A DNA stretch of 64,000 nucleotides. Origin: Treponema vincentii. GTDB lineage: Bacteria; Spirochaetota; Spirochaetia; Treponematales; Treponemataceae. Below, one piece after another: positions 31,847 to 41,507 of the stretch (within the stretch, counting starts at the first letter, position 1; each line of letters begins with the position of its first letter). The stretch lies in NCBI RefSeq assembly GCF_018336815.1, contig NZ_CP050497.1, positions 2,356,001-2,420,000 of the forward strand, given 5' to 3'. Both the position numbers and the translations under genes were made by a program. The notes beneath the pieces were generated by a model, which saw only the letters and a list, made by a program, of their open reading frames with translations, had not been told where the DNA came from and made no database searches.

Positions 31847-34650
31847 ATGAAGATGAGAAACATGTTACGAGGCATTCTCCTCCTGCTTCTTATGGCATCG
31901 GGATTAAGCGTTTTTCTTAGCTGTAAAGGCCTCAATCCCACCCCAACGCCCTATACGGTAACCTTCGACGCGCAAGGGGGCTCTACGGTAGCGCCGATTA
32001 ATGCAGCACAGGGTAAAACAATTGCAAAACCGGCTGATCCGGTAAGAGCTTCTTTTACCTTCGGCGGCTGGTATAAAGAAAGCGCTTGTACAACGCCGTG
32101 GAACTTTGCAACCGATACCGTTACCGCGGATATTACATTGTATGCAAAATGGACGCCTGTCGTTACCGTAATGTTCACGGTAAGCGATGGAACCGGCGGT
32201 ACGCTTACGGCAAAAGCAGACGGTAAGGAATTAAAGTCGGGCGCACAGGTAAAAAAAGGTACGGATGTTACCTTTACAGCCGCCGCGGATCCCGGCTACG
32301 CCGTTGAATCTTTGAGTGTTAACGGAGAAACAAAATCCGATACGAGTATTACGGTAAAGGCGGATAAAGACTTAACGGTAACCGTGAAGTTTAAGGCGGC
32401 GGATACGGTTACTTATACGGTAACCTTTGACGCACAGGGAGGCTCTGCGGTAGCACCGATTCAGGCAGGACAGGGTAAAACGATTGCACAACCGGCTGAT
32501 CCGGCAAAAGATGGGTTTACCTTCGGCGGCTGGTATAAAGAAAGCGCTTGTACAACGCCGTGGAACTTTGCAACCGATACCGTTACCGCGGATATTACAT
32601 TGTATGCAAAATGGACGGCTGTTGCCCCTGCAACCGTTACCGTAACATTTGCGGTAAAAGGCGGGCACGGTACGCTTACGGCAAAAGCAGGCGATACGAA
32701 CCTGACCTCGGGAGCATCGGTAAAAAAAGGTACGGATGTTACCTTTACAGCCGCCGCGGATCCCGGCTACGAAATTGATTATATATTGATTAATGAAGAA
32801 AAAAAGACCGAGCCGGAGATTACGGTAAAGGCGGATAAAGATATAACGGCAACGGTCAAATTTAAGGCACAAAGCGCTCCGGCAACGGAATTGTGCACCG
32901 TTCATTATAACGCCAGCCCGGCTGCAGGCGGTTTGATAAGCGCAAAAGACACAAACGGCACGCCCGTTAGCTCAGAAAAAAAGATAGAAAAAGGAACCGT
33001 CCTGGAATTTACTGCCGTACCGAATACCGGCTATGATATTTCCGGCTGGACGGGTGCAACGGCTGCATCAGATAATAAAACCGCAACCCTCACCGTAACA
33101 CAAGACAGCACGGTAACGGTAACGTTTACCTTAAAAAAATACACGGTAAACTTTGACACACAAGGCGGCACAGCGGTAACGCCGCTTGAGGTAGAACACG
33201 GTAAAACAGTTCAAAAACCGGCTGATCCGGTAAAGGCTTCTTTTACCTTCGGCGGTTGGTATAAAGAAAACACTTGTACCACACCATGGAACTTTGCAAC
33301 CGATACCGTTACTGCGGAGATTACGCTCTACGCACAATGGAAAATTACTATTCAGTTTGCTCCCTCCAAAATGACCTGTCGGAAAAACGGTGGAGGTGAT
33401 ATTAACCCAGGCGACACAGTGCATGAAAATGATGAGCTTTTCTTTACTGCGACGCTGTCTACGGGACAGACGGTTGACAAGTGGACGGTCAACGACGTGG
33501 ACCAGGGTGGACAATCAAGCCCCTCTTTTCATTACAAGGTGAAAACTGCGGATGCGCCGAGCGGCTCTATAAAGGTTGACTGTGCGATAAAAACCGTGGC
33601 GCATGGAACCATACAGTTTGCTCCCTCCAAAATGACCTGCTCGAAAGATGGCGGAGACGATATTACTACAGGTACCACAGTGTACGAAAATGATGTGCTG
33701 AACTTTACTGCGACGCCGCCTTCCGGACAGACGGTTGGTAAGTGGTCGGTCAACAATGTGGAAAAAGACTATGCGACACAACCAGAGTTTTCTTACACCG
33801 TACGGGCTGATGATGTACAAGGCGGCGCTATAAACATTGACTACACGCCCAGAACAGCGGCGCATGGAACCATACAGTTTGATCCCTCCAAAATGAAATG
33901 CCGGAATCAGAGAACCTATACTTTTGTTAACACAGGCGACACGGTGTATGAAAATGATGTGCTGGACTTTGCTGCGACGCCGCCTGCCGGACAGACGGTG
34001 AACAAGTGGACGGTCAACGGCGTGGAAAAAGACTATGCAACACAGCCATGGTTTACTTACACCGTAAAGGCTGAAGACGTGCAAGGCGGCGTTATAAACA
34101 TTGACTACACGCCCAGAACAGCGGCACAAGCGGTCATACACTTTGATTCTCGCAAAATGAAATGCTGGAAAAACATTGTTTTGTATACCAACACCGGCAC
34201 ACCGGTAACTGACGGCGCTACCGTTTACGAAAAAATGAAGAGCTCATATTTATCGCTCAACCTTCTGCCGGAAAGATGGCCGATTCATGGACGGTAAATG
34301 GCGCTCCTGTAAAAACCAGGGAGGGAAATTTGTGCTGGTATAGGGTTGGTGCGGAGGCTTCCAGCCTTCGCTTCGAGTACACGGAAAAGACTGCAGAAAA
34401 GTTAGAGCTGCGGTTCGATACTTCAAAAATACGATGTACGAAACCGCTTGATACTACACTTATTAATCCCGGCATGCGGGATGAAGGAGATTTTCTCACC
34501 TTTAAAACAACAGACGGTTCTGCAGTAAAATGGAAGATAAACGATGAGTATATCGGTTTCGGAGCAATGCCGGTTCTGGAATTCCCGTTTACCAAAGAGC
34601 GTGCGAAAGAATTTGGCAACGAAAATCTTATGGAAATCAGCTATGAGTAA
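31847..34650 (+). CDS. Repeat-rich surface lipoprotein: InlB-type B-repeats plus five tandem ~85-aa repeats
   Basis: About 933 residues once one +2 frameshift near 34230 is corrected from copy 1. A signal peptide with lipobox (VFLSC) leads into ~900 residues of repeats. There are three Listeria-Bacteroides (InlB B) repeats of the type YTVTFDAQGG...FTFGGWYKE...ITLYAKW (residues ~37-105, ~190-260 and ~430-500). Between them are divergent bacterial repeats (GTDVTFTAAADPGY; GTVLEFTAVPNTGY). The C-terminal half has five tandem ~85-residue units, each starting I.F.PSKM.C and containing TVYEND.L.F.A.P..GQ and a KWTVN motif, decaying towards the end. Each unit carries one conserved Cys. Likely exposed at the outer surface; adhesin-like by analogy only. 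Transcribed from the poly-G promoter. Confidence 0.88.
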
Positions 34651-34663
34651 AAAATGAGTATGC

Positions 34664-34737
34664 AGGCATCTTGAAAAAACTTTTTCAAGATGCCTCGTAT
34701 ACGGCAGGTTTCGGCGAAAGCCGGAGCCTGCCGTATA
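34664..34737. other. Two adjacent hairpins between lipoprotein gene and tRNA-Gly (copy 2)
   Basis: Hairpin 1: AGGCATCTTGAAAAA (34664-34678), loop AC, 15-bp perfect stem to 34695. It could terminate the lipoprotein transcript although no T run follows. Hairpin 2: TATACGGCAGG (34698-34708) pairs with 34727-34737 and encloses CGGC-GAAA-GCCG, a tetraloop-capped helix. Confidence 0.75.
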
Positions 34738-34755
34738 AAAAAATTCAGATTCCGA

Positions 34756-34784
34756 TTGACATATCAGGTGTTTTTCGGTATAGT
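34756..34784 (+). promoter_or_regulatory. tRNA-Gly promoter (copy 2)
   Basis: TTGACA (34756-34761), 17 nt, TATAGT (34779-34784). The tRNA begins 15 nt downstream. Confidence 0.75.
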
Positions 34785-34798
34785 AGCTTCATATTTTT

Positions 34799-34870
34799 GC
34801 GGATGTCGTATAACGGCTATTACCCCAGCCTTCCAAGCTGGAGACGAGGGTTCGACTCCCTTCATCCGCT
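34799..34870 (+). tRNA. tRNA-Gly(TCC) (copy 2)
   Basis: All four stems form: acceptor GCGGATG/CATCCGC, anticodon stem CCAGC/GCTGG, loop CTTCCAA giving anticodon TCC, T arm with loop TTCGACT. CCA is added post-transcriptionally. It lies alone between the lipoprotein gene and the flagellar genes. Confidence 0.94.
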
Positions 34871-34991
34871 TATAACCGCATACTTACCCTTTTTAACCGA
34901 ATAACCCATTAATTTTTGTTTTATGTTTAACTAATGTACTTACCGTACATCATAGTCAGCAGAAAAAGCGGAAAATTCTTCATTCAGAAGC

Positions 34992-35018
34992 TCAACAGAC
35001 CGGTTCTTTTGCCGATAA
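34992..35018 (+). promoter_or_regulatory. Sigma-28 (FliA) type promoter of fliS
   Basis: GCCGATAA (35011-35018) is a perfect match to the known sigma-28 -10 element. TCAA (34992-34995) lies 15 nt upstream against consensus TAAA. The ATG of fliS is 35 nt downstream and has a GGGGGA ribosome site. Sigma-28 control fits a late flagellar gene. Confidence 0.68.
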
Positions 35019-35053
35019 GATAGAAGGAACACGCGATCGCATGGGGGATTAAA

Positions 35054-35500
35054 ATGAGTTATAACAGTCAAGCCTTAACGGCATATAAAGAGACACGTGT
35101 AAAGACAGCAAGTCCGGGTTCTCTGATCATTATGCTGTATGATGAGGGTATTAAAAATATTACCCTTGCCATTGAAGGCATGCCTGACGGAAAAATCGAA
35201 GCGGAAAATATCGAACGCATTCATCAGTACATCTTAAAAGCGCAGGATGTTATTACCGAGCTAATGGCATCCTTAAATATGGATGAAGGAGGAGAAATTG
35301 CTGAAAATCTCTTATCGCTTTACTCTTTCTTTAACCAACAGCTTTTTCAAGCCAATATGCAAAAGGATCCGCAACCGCTTATCACAGTACGTAGCATGAT
35401 GGAAGAACTGCGCGAAGCATGGCATCATGTTGTCAATTCAACTGCCGCCGCTGCAACAGAAATGAAACCGGTTGTTTCCGGCGTCAATATAGCAGGGTAA
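35054..35500 (+). CDS. fliS: Flagellar export chaperone FliS
   Basis: 148 residues, slightly longer than many FliS proteins. All-helical. The family N-terminus is clear (MSYNSQALTAYKETRVKTASPG..LI.MLYDEG), which binds the C-terminus of flagellin and keeps it unfolded for export. The C-terminal ~20 residues (SGVNIAG tail) are treponemal extra sequence. First gene of a cluster with a FlgN-like protein (4-nt gap) and a CBS-domain protein, behind a sigma-28 type promoter. Acts in the cytoplasm on periplasmic-flagellum filament proteins. Confidence 0.92.
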   Translation: MSYNSQALTAYKETRVKTASPGSLIIMLYDEGIKNITLAIEGMPDGKIEAENIERIHQYILKAQDVITELMASLNMDEGGEIAENLLSLYSFFNQQLFQANMQKDPQPLITVRSMMEELREAWHHVVNSTAAAATEMKPVVSGVNIAG

Positions 35501-35504
35501 GACC

Positions 35505-35981
35505 ATGCATACAGCCACGCTTAACGATTCCGAAATTGCCGAACGGGTTGCAGTCCTCAAACGATTCAGGTTGCTGTTAGAGCAGCAGCGGCTTAAATTC
35601 CGCGAATACCTGATGGTATTGGAAAAACAAGAAAAAAGCATTTCCGACGAAAACGCCGATGCTGTCTTACAGCACACGGAGCTTGAAGAATCAATTATTG
35701 CCGAAATATTTACTATTCAAAAAGTAATCGATCCGCTGGAATATATGTATACCAATATCTGCAAGAATACACAACATTCGGATATTCCTCATCTTAAAAC
35801 GGATTTGGATGACTTACAAAAAAGAGTTTTGGCTCAGAATAAAAAAAACCGCGAACTGCTGCAAACGCATATTGCCGGCTTACGGCAGCAAATTGCATCG
35901 CTGAAACGGCCTTATGCGCATAAAGAGAGTATCTATGCCGGCACAGCACGTACAGCAGCGCTCGTCGATCTCAGTTTATAG
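35505..35981 (+). CDS. FlgN-like flagellar chaperone
   Basis: 158 residues, almost entirely helical and charged. A long coiled-coil-like segment (LEKQEKSISDENADAVLQHT, ~residues 38-57) has the spacing of the FlgN/FlgK-FlgL chaperone family, and a second helix pair lies around residues 95-130. No enzymatic motif. Position directly after fliS (4 nt) supports a flagellar export-chaperone role, probably for hook-associated proteins. Alternatively it may be a treponeme-specific coiled-coil protein; sequence similarity in this family is always weak. Confidence 0.65.
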   Translation: MHTATLNDSEIAERVAVLKRFRLLLEQQRLKFREYLMVLEKQEKSISDENADAVLQHTELEESIIAEIFTIQKVIDPLEYMYTNICKNTQHSDIPHLKTDLDDLQKRVLAQNKKNRELLQTHIAGLRQQIASLKRPYAHKESIYAGTARTAALVDLSL

Positions 35982-36029
35982 ATAATATTCGAACCTTATG
36001 CTCTGTATTTTTTACGCTGCACATACCGT

Positions 36030-36755
36030 ATGAATCTTCCGTTACCGGCACAGCATCCGGCAAAAGAGAAAAGGCTATCCGTATATATGCGGAAAATCGG
36101 CAGCTGTATGACGTACCGTTCCGACATTGTGTGGATCGATATTGTCGATAAGAGCCAAGATATCCTTATGTTGATAAAAACTCAAAAGGAGTTAAGCTAT
36201 TTTCCGGTATGTGCAGGTAAAATTGATGCGGTTATCGGAATCCTGAGTGTCCGAGACTACCTGCAAAGCAGACTGGAAACACCGCCGCCGAATTTACAAA
36301 AGATTTTAACCAAACCGCTGTTTATTCCCGAATCGCAAACCATTAAACATACGCTTGAATTACTGAACGAGCATAAAGCAAATGCAGCCTGTGTTATCGA
36401 TGAATACGGCGGCATTGAAGGTTTTATAACAAAGAACGGCTTATTAAACAGCGTATTTAATGAAACCGTTCGGACATCCGAGCATACCAAACGGCAACAG
36501 CTTACGCAAGCCGACGGCAGCATTGTTATAAGCGCACAGATGAGCCTTGACGAAGTGCAGGTTCTACATCTTTTAGAAGATATCGAACGCTCCCCTACGG
36601 AAGAATACTACACCCTTGCCGGTTATTTGCTTGCACGATTCGGTGCCATTCCTCATCCGGGTGATAGTATTGATATCGGCTCCTCTATCTGTACGGTACT
36701 CAGTATGCATGGACAGCGAATCGATCAGGTCGCGATAAAGAAAAAAGAAGCATAA
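36030..36755 (+). CDS. CBS-pair/CorC-HlyC domain protein without membrane domain
   Basis: 241 residues. Residues ~25-150 form a CBS pair (MTYRSDIVWIDI near the start, then a second CBS with AACVIDEYGGIEGFITKNGL), the arrangement seen in CorC/HlyC-type proteins. Residues ~160-235 match the transporter-associated CorC_HlyC domain (YYTLAGYLLARFGAIPHPGD). The DUF21 membrane part of the CorB/HlyC transporters is absent, so this is a cytosolic CorC-like protein. Ligand is probably a nucleotide, by family. The end is uncertain: after the TAA, another frame stays open for about 50 codons to a TAG at 36898 with no start codon, and copy 1 reads straight into it. Confidence 0.8.
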   Translation: MNLPLPAQHPAKEKRLSVYMRKIGSCMTYRSDIVWIDIVDKSQDILMLIKTQKELSYFPVCAGKIDAVIGILSVRDYLQSRLETPPPNLQKILTKPLFIPESQTIKHTLELLNEHKANAACVIDEYGGIEGFITKNGLLNSVFNETVRTSEHTKRQQLTQADGSIVISAQMSLDEVQVLHLLEDIERSPTEEYYTLAGYLLARFGAIPHPGDSIDIGSSICTVLSMHGQRIDQVAIKKKEA

Positions 36756-36942
36756 ACGCCCCCATCCTTTACGAACAGCCTCTCTTTATAGCATCCTACA
36801 ATATTTACGGTTAAATATAGAAAATAGCCGCTCTCTTGCAAAAGAATATCTTTATGAATATAATCAAGCCCTATTAAGTATCGATACGGATTATATATAG
36901 CCGAGAAAATCGATATTTAGGAAATATTTTATTTGAGAGAGG

Positions 36943-36970
36943 CTTGACAAAATGAATGAAAAAAGTATAA
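36943..36970 (+). promoter_or_regulatory. Consensus-like promoter at the chemoreceptor start (copy 2)
   Basis: TTGACA (36943-36948), 16 nt, TATAAT (36965-36970). In copy 1 the same place reads TTGACA-N15-TATAAC and overlaps the apparent start codon of the gene. Either this is the real promoter and translation starts further downstream, or the copy-2 bases are an error. Confidence 0.4.
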
Positions 36971-39070
36971 TACCCCCGAAAATATTTTTCAATTCGACGT
37001 AAACTTATCTGTGTATTCGGCTTGTTAATGCTGCTTGCGATTTCTGTTTTAGGAATTACCGCAACAACGATTTCAAAAAAAGCGCTGTTGGAAAAAGTCC
37101 ACATCCAACTTATCGAAGAGGCGAAAGACACAGCTGCTCTGATAGATGAACGCATTAATACTTTTGTTGCCACCCTCTCCGCTATCGCACGGCAAGAGGC
37201 CCTGAGAAAAGATATCCCGTATGAACAAAAAATTTCTATCCTTGCAAATGAACTCGCATTCAACAATTCTGAAATAAATGCATTCGGACTTTGCAACAGG
37301 ATGGGAAATGCATGGCTTACCGATGGGAGACAATTGAATGTTGCCGATCGGGAATATTATCAATCTGCACTCAACGGAAAAACATTTGTAACGGAACCGA
37401 TGCTTTCGCGGGTAACCAATGAGCTTTTCACATTTTTCTCCGTTCCGATTTATGATGACGAAAAGAACATTATCGGTGTTTTATATGCACGGGTAGATGC
37501 ATCAGGTCTTTCCAAAATGATATCCGATATTGTAATTGGAGAAACAGGTGACTGCTATGTTATCGGCCTTTCCGGCAATACCATCGGAGACCCTGACATT
37601 GAAGCGGTAAAATCCCAAGAAAACAGCATAGAAAAAGCGAAAAGCGATCCTTCCTTTGTCGAAATAGCCGCATTCGAAAAAAAAGCGTTGCAATCTACAG
37701 AATCGGATGCAGGATACTTTCAGTGGAAAGGCGAAGAACAAATAGCTGCTTTCGGCGTAATTGCAAGTACCGGATGGCGGGTTATTCTTTCCGCTCCCAT
37801 ACATGAATTTTTAGGCAGTATAACGGTTATGCAAAAAGTATTGTATAGCATTACAACTATAATCTTAATACTCGCAATTATCATCGTGTATATCACTGCA
37901 TATAAAATAGTAAAGCCGATAAAGGCAGCAGTGGAAGCATTAAAAGATATAGCACAAGGAGAGGGTGATTTAACGGTACGCTTACCGGTCGTAGGGTATG
38001 ATGAGATAACCGATCTTTCCAATTACTTTAATCAGACAATAGAGAAGATCGGTACATCAGTTAAAACGGTCGAAGATAGCTCAGAGGTTATGCAGGCTGT
38101 CGGTGAAGAGCTTGCAAGCAACATGACCGAAACGGCAAGCGCCGTACATCAAATAAATGCAAATATCGAAAGCGTTAAACAGCAAGCCCTTACACAGGCT
38201 GCAAGCGTTACCGAAACAGCAACTACTATCGAAGAGATAGTACGCACTATTCGACAGCTTAACGGCAGTATCGAAACGCAAGCCGCGAGTGTTGCGCAAT
38301 CTTCTGCATCAATAGAACAAATGGTTGCCAACATTACATCCATCGGGCAGACGCTCGGTAAAACCGACGAAGCTATCAAAAGCCTTACCGGTGCTACGGG
38401 AGACGGAAAACACACATTGATAACATCCAATGCAGTTACCAAAAAGATTGCCGAAGAATCGGGCTCTCTGATAGAAGCATCAAGTGTTATTCAACATATT
38501 GCATCGCAAACAAACCTGCTGGCAATGAATGCTGCAATAGAAGCCGCACACGCAGGGGAAGCAGGAAAAGGCTTCGCCGTTGTCGCAGATGAAATCCGCA
38601 AACTTGCCGAAGATTCGGCTGCTCAAGGGAAAACGATAACAACAACACTTAAAACGCTATCAGGTGAAATTGAAACGCTTTCCGATTCTTCCAAAATCGT
38701 CGAAGGAAAATTCAATACAATCTTTACCCTTGCCGAACAGGTTAAAGAGATGAGTAACCGCCTTACTGAGGCAATGCGCGAACAAGAACACGGCAGCAGA
38801 GAAGTGCTTACCGCTATCAAAAATATCAATATGGTAACGTTGGAGGTTCAAGCAGGTTCCGCTGAAATGCTGAAAGGCAGTGAAGGAGTCGCGGAAGAAA
38901 TGCGAAAATTGGATAACCTTACCCGCGTTATTACCGACAGTATGAACGAAATGGCTTCCGGCGCCGTACAAATCAACAATGCGGTACAGGAGGTTAACGG
39001 TATTACGCAGCAGAATAAGCGGAGTATCGAGAGTTTAGTCGCAGAAGTTGCTAAATTCAAAATCAATTAG
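36956..39070 (+). CDS. Methyl-accepting chemotaxis protein, dCache type
   Basis: About 700 residues. Order: basic N-terminus and membrane helix 1 ([13 protein letters not shown]), periplasmic ligand-binding dCache-like region (~45-290, with [20 protein letters not shown]), membrane helix 2 ([17 protein letters not shown]), HAMP ([16 protein letters not shown]), then the long coiled-coil signalling domain with the conserved tip [20 protein letters not shown] and [15 protein letters not shown]. It senses an unknown small molecule and controls CheA. The frame is open from 37022 to the stop; upstream, copy 2 has a stop at 36968 while copy 1 runs from MKKYNPRK. I take the ATG at 36956 as the likely start. 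Confidence 0.9.
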
Positions 39071-39117
39071 GGAAGGGAAGACACTTTTTTCGGATAAAAG
39101 ATTTCTTCCCTTCCCTA
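39068..39117. terminator. Bidirectional terminator between chemoreceptor and lptG-like gene (copy 2)
   Basis: 13-bp stem TAGGGAAGGGAAG (39068-39080) with 39105-39117, including the stop codon. It is followed by a second hairpin CTTAGGGT-TCT-ACCCTAAG near 39147-39165. The 150-bp gap between the convergent genes holds nothing else. Confidence 0.6.
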
Positions 39118-39219
39118 GAACCCATCCTATTTTCAAAATAGCCGCTTAGGGTTCTACCCTAAGAACCCGCCGTGATTCTAGGGTTTAGTTCCGGAACGGA
39201 AGTTTAGCAGGTATGATTT

Positions 39220-40291
39220 TTACGTGCGCGCTATTCTCAGCATAGCAATGCTCAAGAACGTAAAAATTAAAAGAGGGAGAAACGCGCCTGCAAGCGGGGA
39301 AATATACTCCCATTTTGCAAAAAGCATGGTCATCATCTCGGTAACATAATAGAGAACTGCAAGGGCTAAACTAAAGAGCAAACTCATCAGCAGGATATTT
39401 TTTTTAAAGCGGCCGCCGATGGAAACAGAAAAAAACAAAACAATGAACGTTGTAAACGGGAATGAAAAACGGCGGTAATATTGTGAAAGGTATTCATGGT
39501 AGGGTAACCCCATTTTTTTTAAATTATTGATAAAGAGTTTTGCCTGTGCAATAGTCATCTCATCAATAGATGTAATATTCCGTTGAAAGGTTTCGGGAGG
39601 TTCGAAAAAAAGTTTCGCATCGATTGAATCTTGGTAGAGGACCTCATTATCGGCGGTAAAGGTGTAGATTGATTTATCCGTTACCTCCCAATGATCGGTT
39701 TGCCACTGTGCCGAATTACCTTTTATAATGGTAGAAATATCACCCGATTCGGTACGTATCACAATCAGCACATTGTTCAATTCCTTTTGATTATCATCGT
39801 AATAATCGGCAAAATACACAACCTTCCCCGAATCGGATAAAACAACCAAATCATTGCTATTCAAATTCTGTTGAGGTTCCAAGATAGAATTTACCAGTGC
39901 AATTTTCTGCCGTTGAAAGTGAATTAAGATACGATCCTCAAAATAAAACATCCCTATCGATAACAAAAATCCGCACAGTACAAGCGGAGCCACCAACACG
40001 GCAAGCGGCATACCGGAAGCAAAGATCGAAGTAAGTTCATTTTTTTGCGTACATATTTCCCATTGTATACGAACTTGCAAACAAAACAGAAAGAGGCATT
40101 GCAAACGATATACACTTGGGCAAATACAAATACATCACCCGAAGCAGTGTAACAAAGCGTGCTTGATTTTGCAAATACTGCGGTAGATTGAGAAAAAGAT
40201 CACCAAGCTGCAGGAGCAAAATAAAAAATAAAATCGTTATCACAAAGACAGGGAAAAAGAGCTGCAGCAAGTATCGTTGAAGAATTTTCAT
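39220..40291 (-). CDS. lptG: LptG/YjgQ-like permease (two frameshifts near N-terminus)
   Basis: About 357 codons from MKILQRYLLQLFFPVFVITI. Two N-terminal helices, a third and fourth near residues 55-100, a ~140-residue beta-rich extracytoplasmic domain (SDSGKVVYFADYYDDNQKEL), and four more C-terminal helices. This is the LptF/LptG (YjgP/YjgQ) architecture. In LPS-bearing bacteria the pair extracts lipopolysaccharide from the inner membrane with LptB. T. pallidum lacks LPS, so the cargo here is uncertain, perhaps another envelope lipid or glycolipid. The ATG overlaps the lptF stop (ATGA). Indels near 40045 and 40085 break residues ~65-85. Confidence 0.78.
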
Positions 40292-41410
40292 CTGAATAAT
40301 TTTTTCCCCAGCAACACAATGGATGCGGTAAAGACCATAATATTGGGTACCCACATGGCGGAAGTACCGTTCCAATCAAGCCGTAAACAGAGCGTTTGCC
40401 CGCCCATAAACAGCGCCCAATATGCAACGGCTATTAAAAGACCTAATACAAAACCAACACCTTGATTATGTACCTTACCGGCACTGCTGATGGCAAAGGC
40501 AAGCAATACAAAAAAGAAGGCGCCGAAAGGAATAGAAAACTTCTTATGCAATTCCATCCAATACAGATTGAGTGTCCGATTATCTTCGTTTTGCGTTTGT
40601 TTTTCCTTTATATCTTTATAGAGATCAACAGAGGACATTTCAGAAGGTCAATCGTATTAAAATAAGAGGACTTAATACTCTTTTGCAAGTATATGTTGTA
40701 GGTTACCGCTTCGCCATTTACCGCATCATATTTTTTTTTTATCAGAAGGATCTAAGATAAGAAGGTGCGGCAGCGCCATTTTTGTGACATCATCACGATT
40801 GACGGATCATCGGACTTTTCAATCTCGGCAGTCTGTGTGCCAAGTATACGGAATGCTTTATCCGCATTCTTATCAACAATCAAAAGATTATGAATTTTTC
40901 CATCCTGTATTAATCCCGTTACAACAACCGCATTACGATTGCGTTTTACGGAATAAGAAGAAAGCTCCAGCGCAGGGGTTGAGGTTGCAATATCCCAATA
41001 GACGCGCCTAAAATTAACGGCGCTGGCAGGCAGCAATACATCGTTGGTAAAAAGGAAACAATTGAAACCGCTAAACCGACCAATAACACCGGTAACATTA
41101 AAAGCGAGGCAGAATACCCAGTGCGTTCATGGAAAGAAATTCCAAATCACTGACAAAGCGACCGATCCCCATGAGCGTACCGATCAAGGCGGCAAAGGGA
41201 GCGGCATTCGCGATAACAGCAGGAAGCGAATAGAGCATCAGCAATGCGACATCTTTAAAAGGAGCTTGTTTTGAAAGGACATCTTCCGCCAGCAACAGAA
41301 TATTATTAACAAAAAATATAAAGAATAAAAACAAAAAGCAGACAAAAAAGTACAGCAGCATCTCTTTGACAATATATAAAAAAGCTGCTTTTTTGTCTTA
41401 TGCCTATCAT
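40288..41410 (-). pseudogene. lptF: LptF/YjgP-like permease (copy 2, frameshifted)
   Basis: About 373 codons from MIGIRQKQ. Same fold as its neighbour: paired N-terminal helices, a helix pair containing PAVIANAAPFAALIGTLMGI, an extracytoplasmic beta domain (LELSSYSVKRNRNAVVVTGL) and C-terminal helices ending GKKLFR. Breaks in this copy lie near 41390, 41105, 41055, 40785, 40735 and 40650-40690; copy 1 is cleaner for the first 225 codons. Last-but-one gene of the rpsO-pnp-dut-lptF-lptG run. Confidence 0.78.
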
Positions 41411-41442
41411 CTTTTATACCGTTAATCACTGTTATAGGAACA

Positions 41443-41482
41443 GGGATGTCTCAAAAAAGTTGGTTACTTTTTCAACATCCTC
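41443..41482. repeat. Dispersed hairpin element, dut-lptF gap
   Basis: GGATGT/ACATCC ends with an inner AAGT/ACTT pairing and a GGTTA loop. Resembles the elements at 57441, 57781, 58532 and 63612. Also present in copy 1 near 12131-12168. Confidence 0.5.
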
Positions 41483-41507
41483 ATGCCCTAATCACCCTTA
41501 TATCAAT

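Noticed and set aside
31847..34200. CRISPR-like regular repeats in the lipoprotein region
   Set aside because: The repeats encode protein domains of ~200-255 bp in frame and have no short repeat-spacer pattern. No cas gene is present.
31951..34619. Long antisense open frames within the repeat lipoprotein gene
   Set aside because: They mirror the repeats of the coding strand, have no ribosome sites and give Cys/Arg-rich sequences unlike any protein in the window.
36901..36908. GCCGAGAA as a sigma-28 box for the chemoreceptor
   Set aside because: The -10 has one mismatch, and the -35 position (TCGA) matches only half of TAAA.
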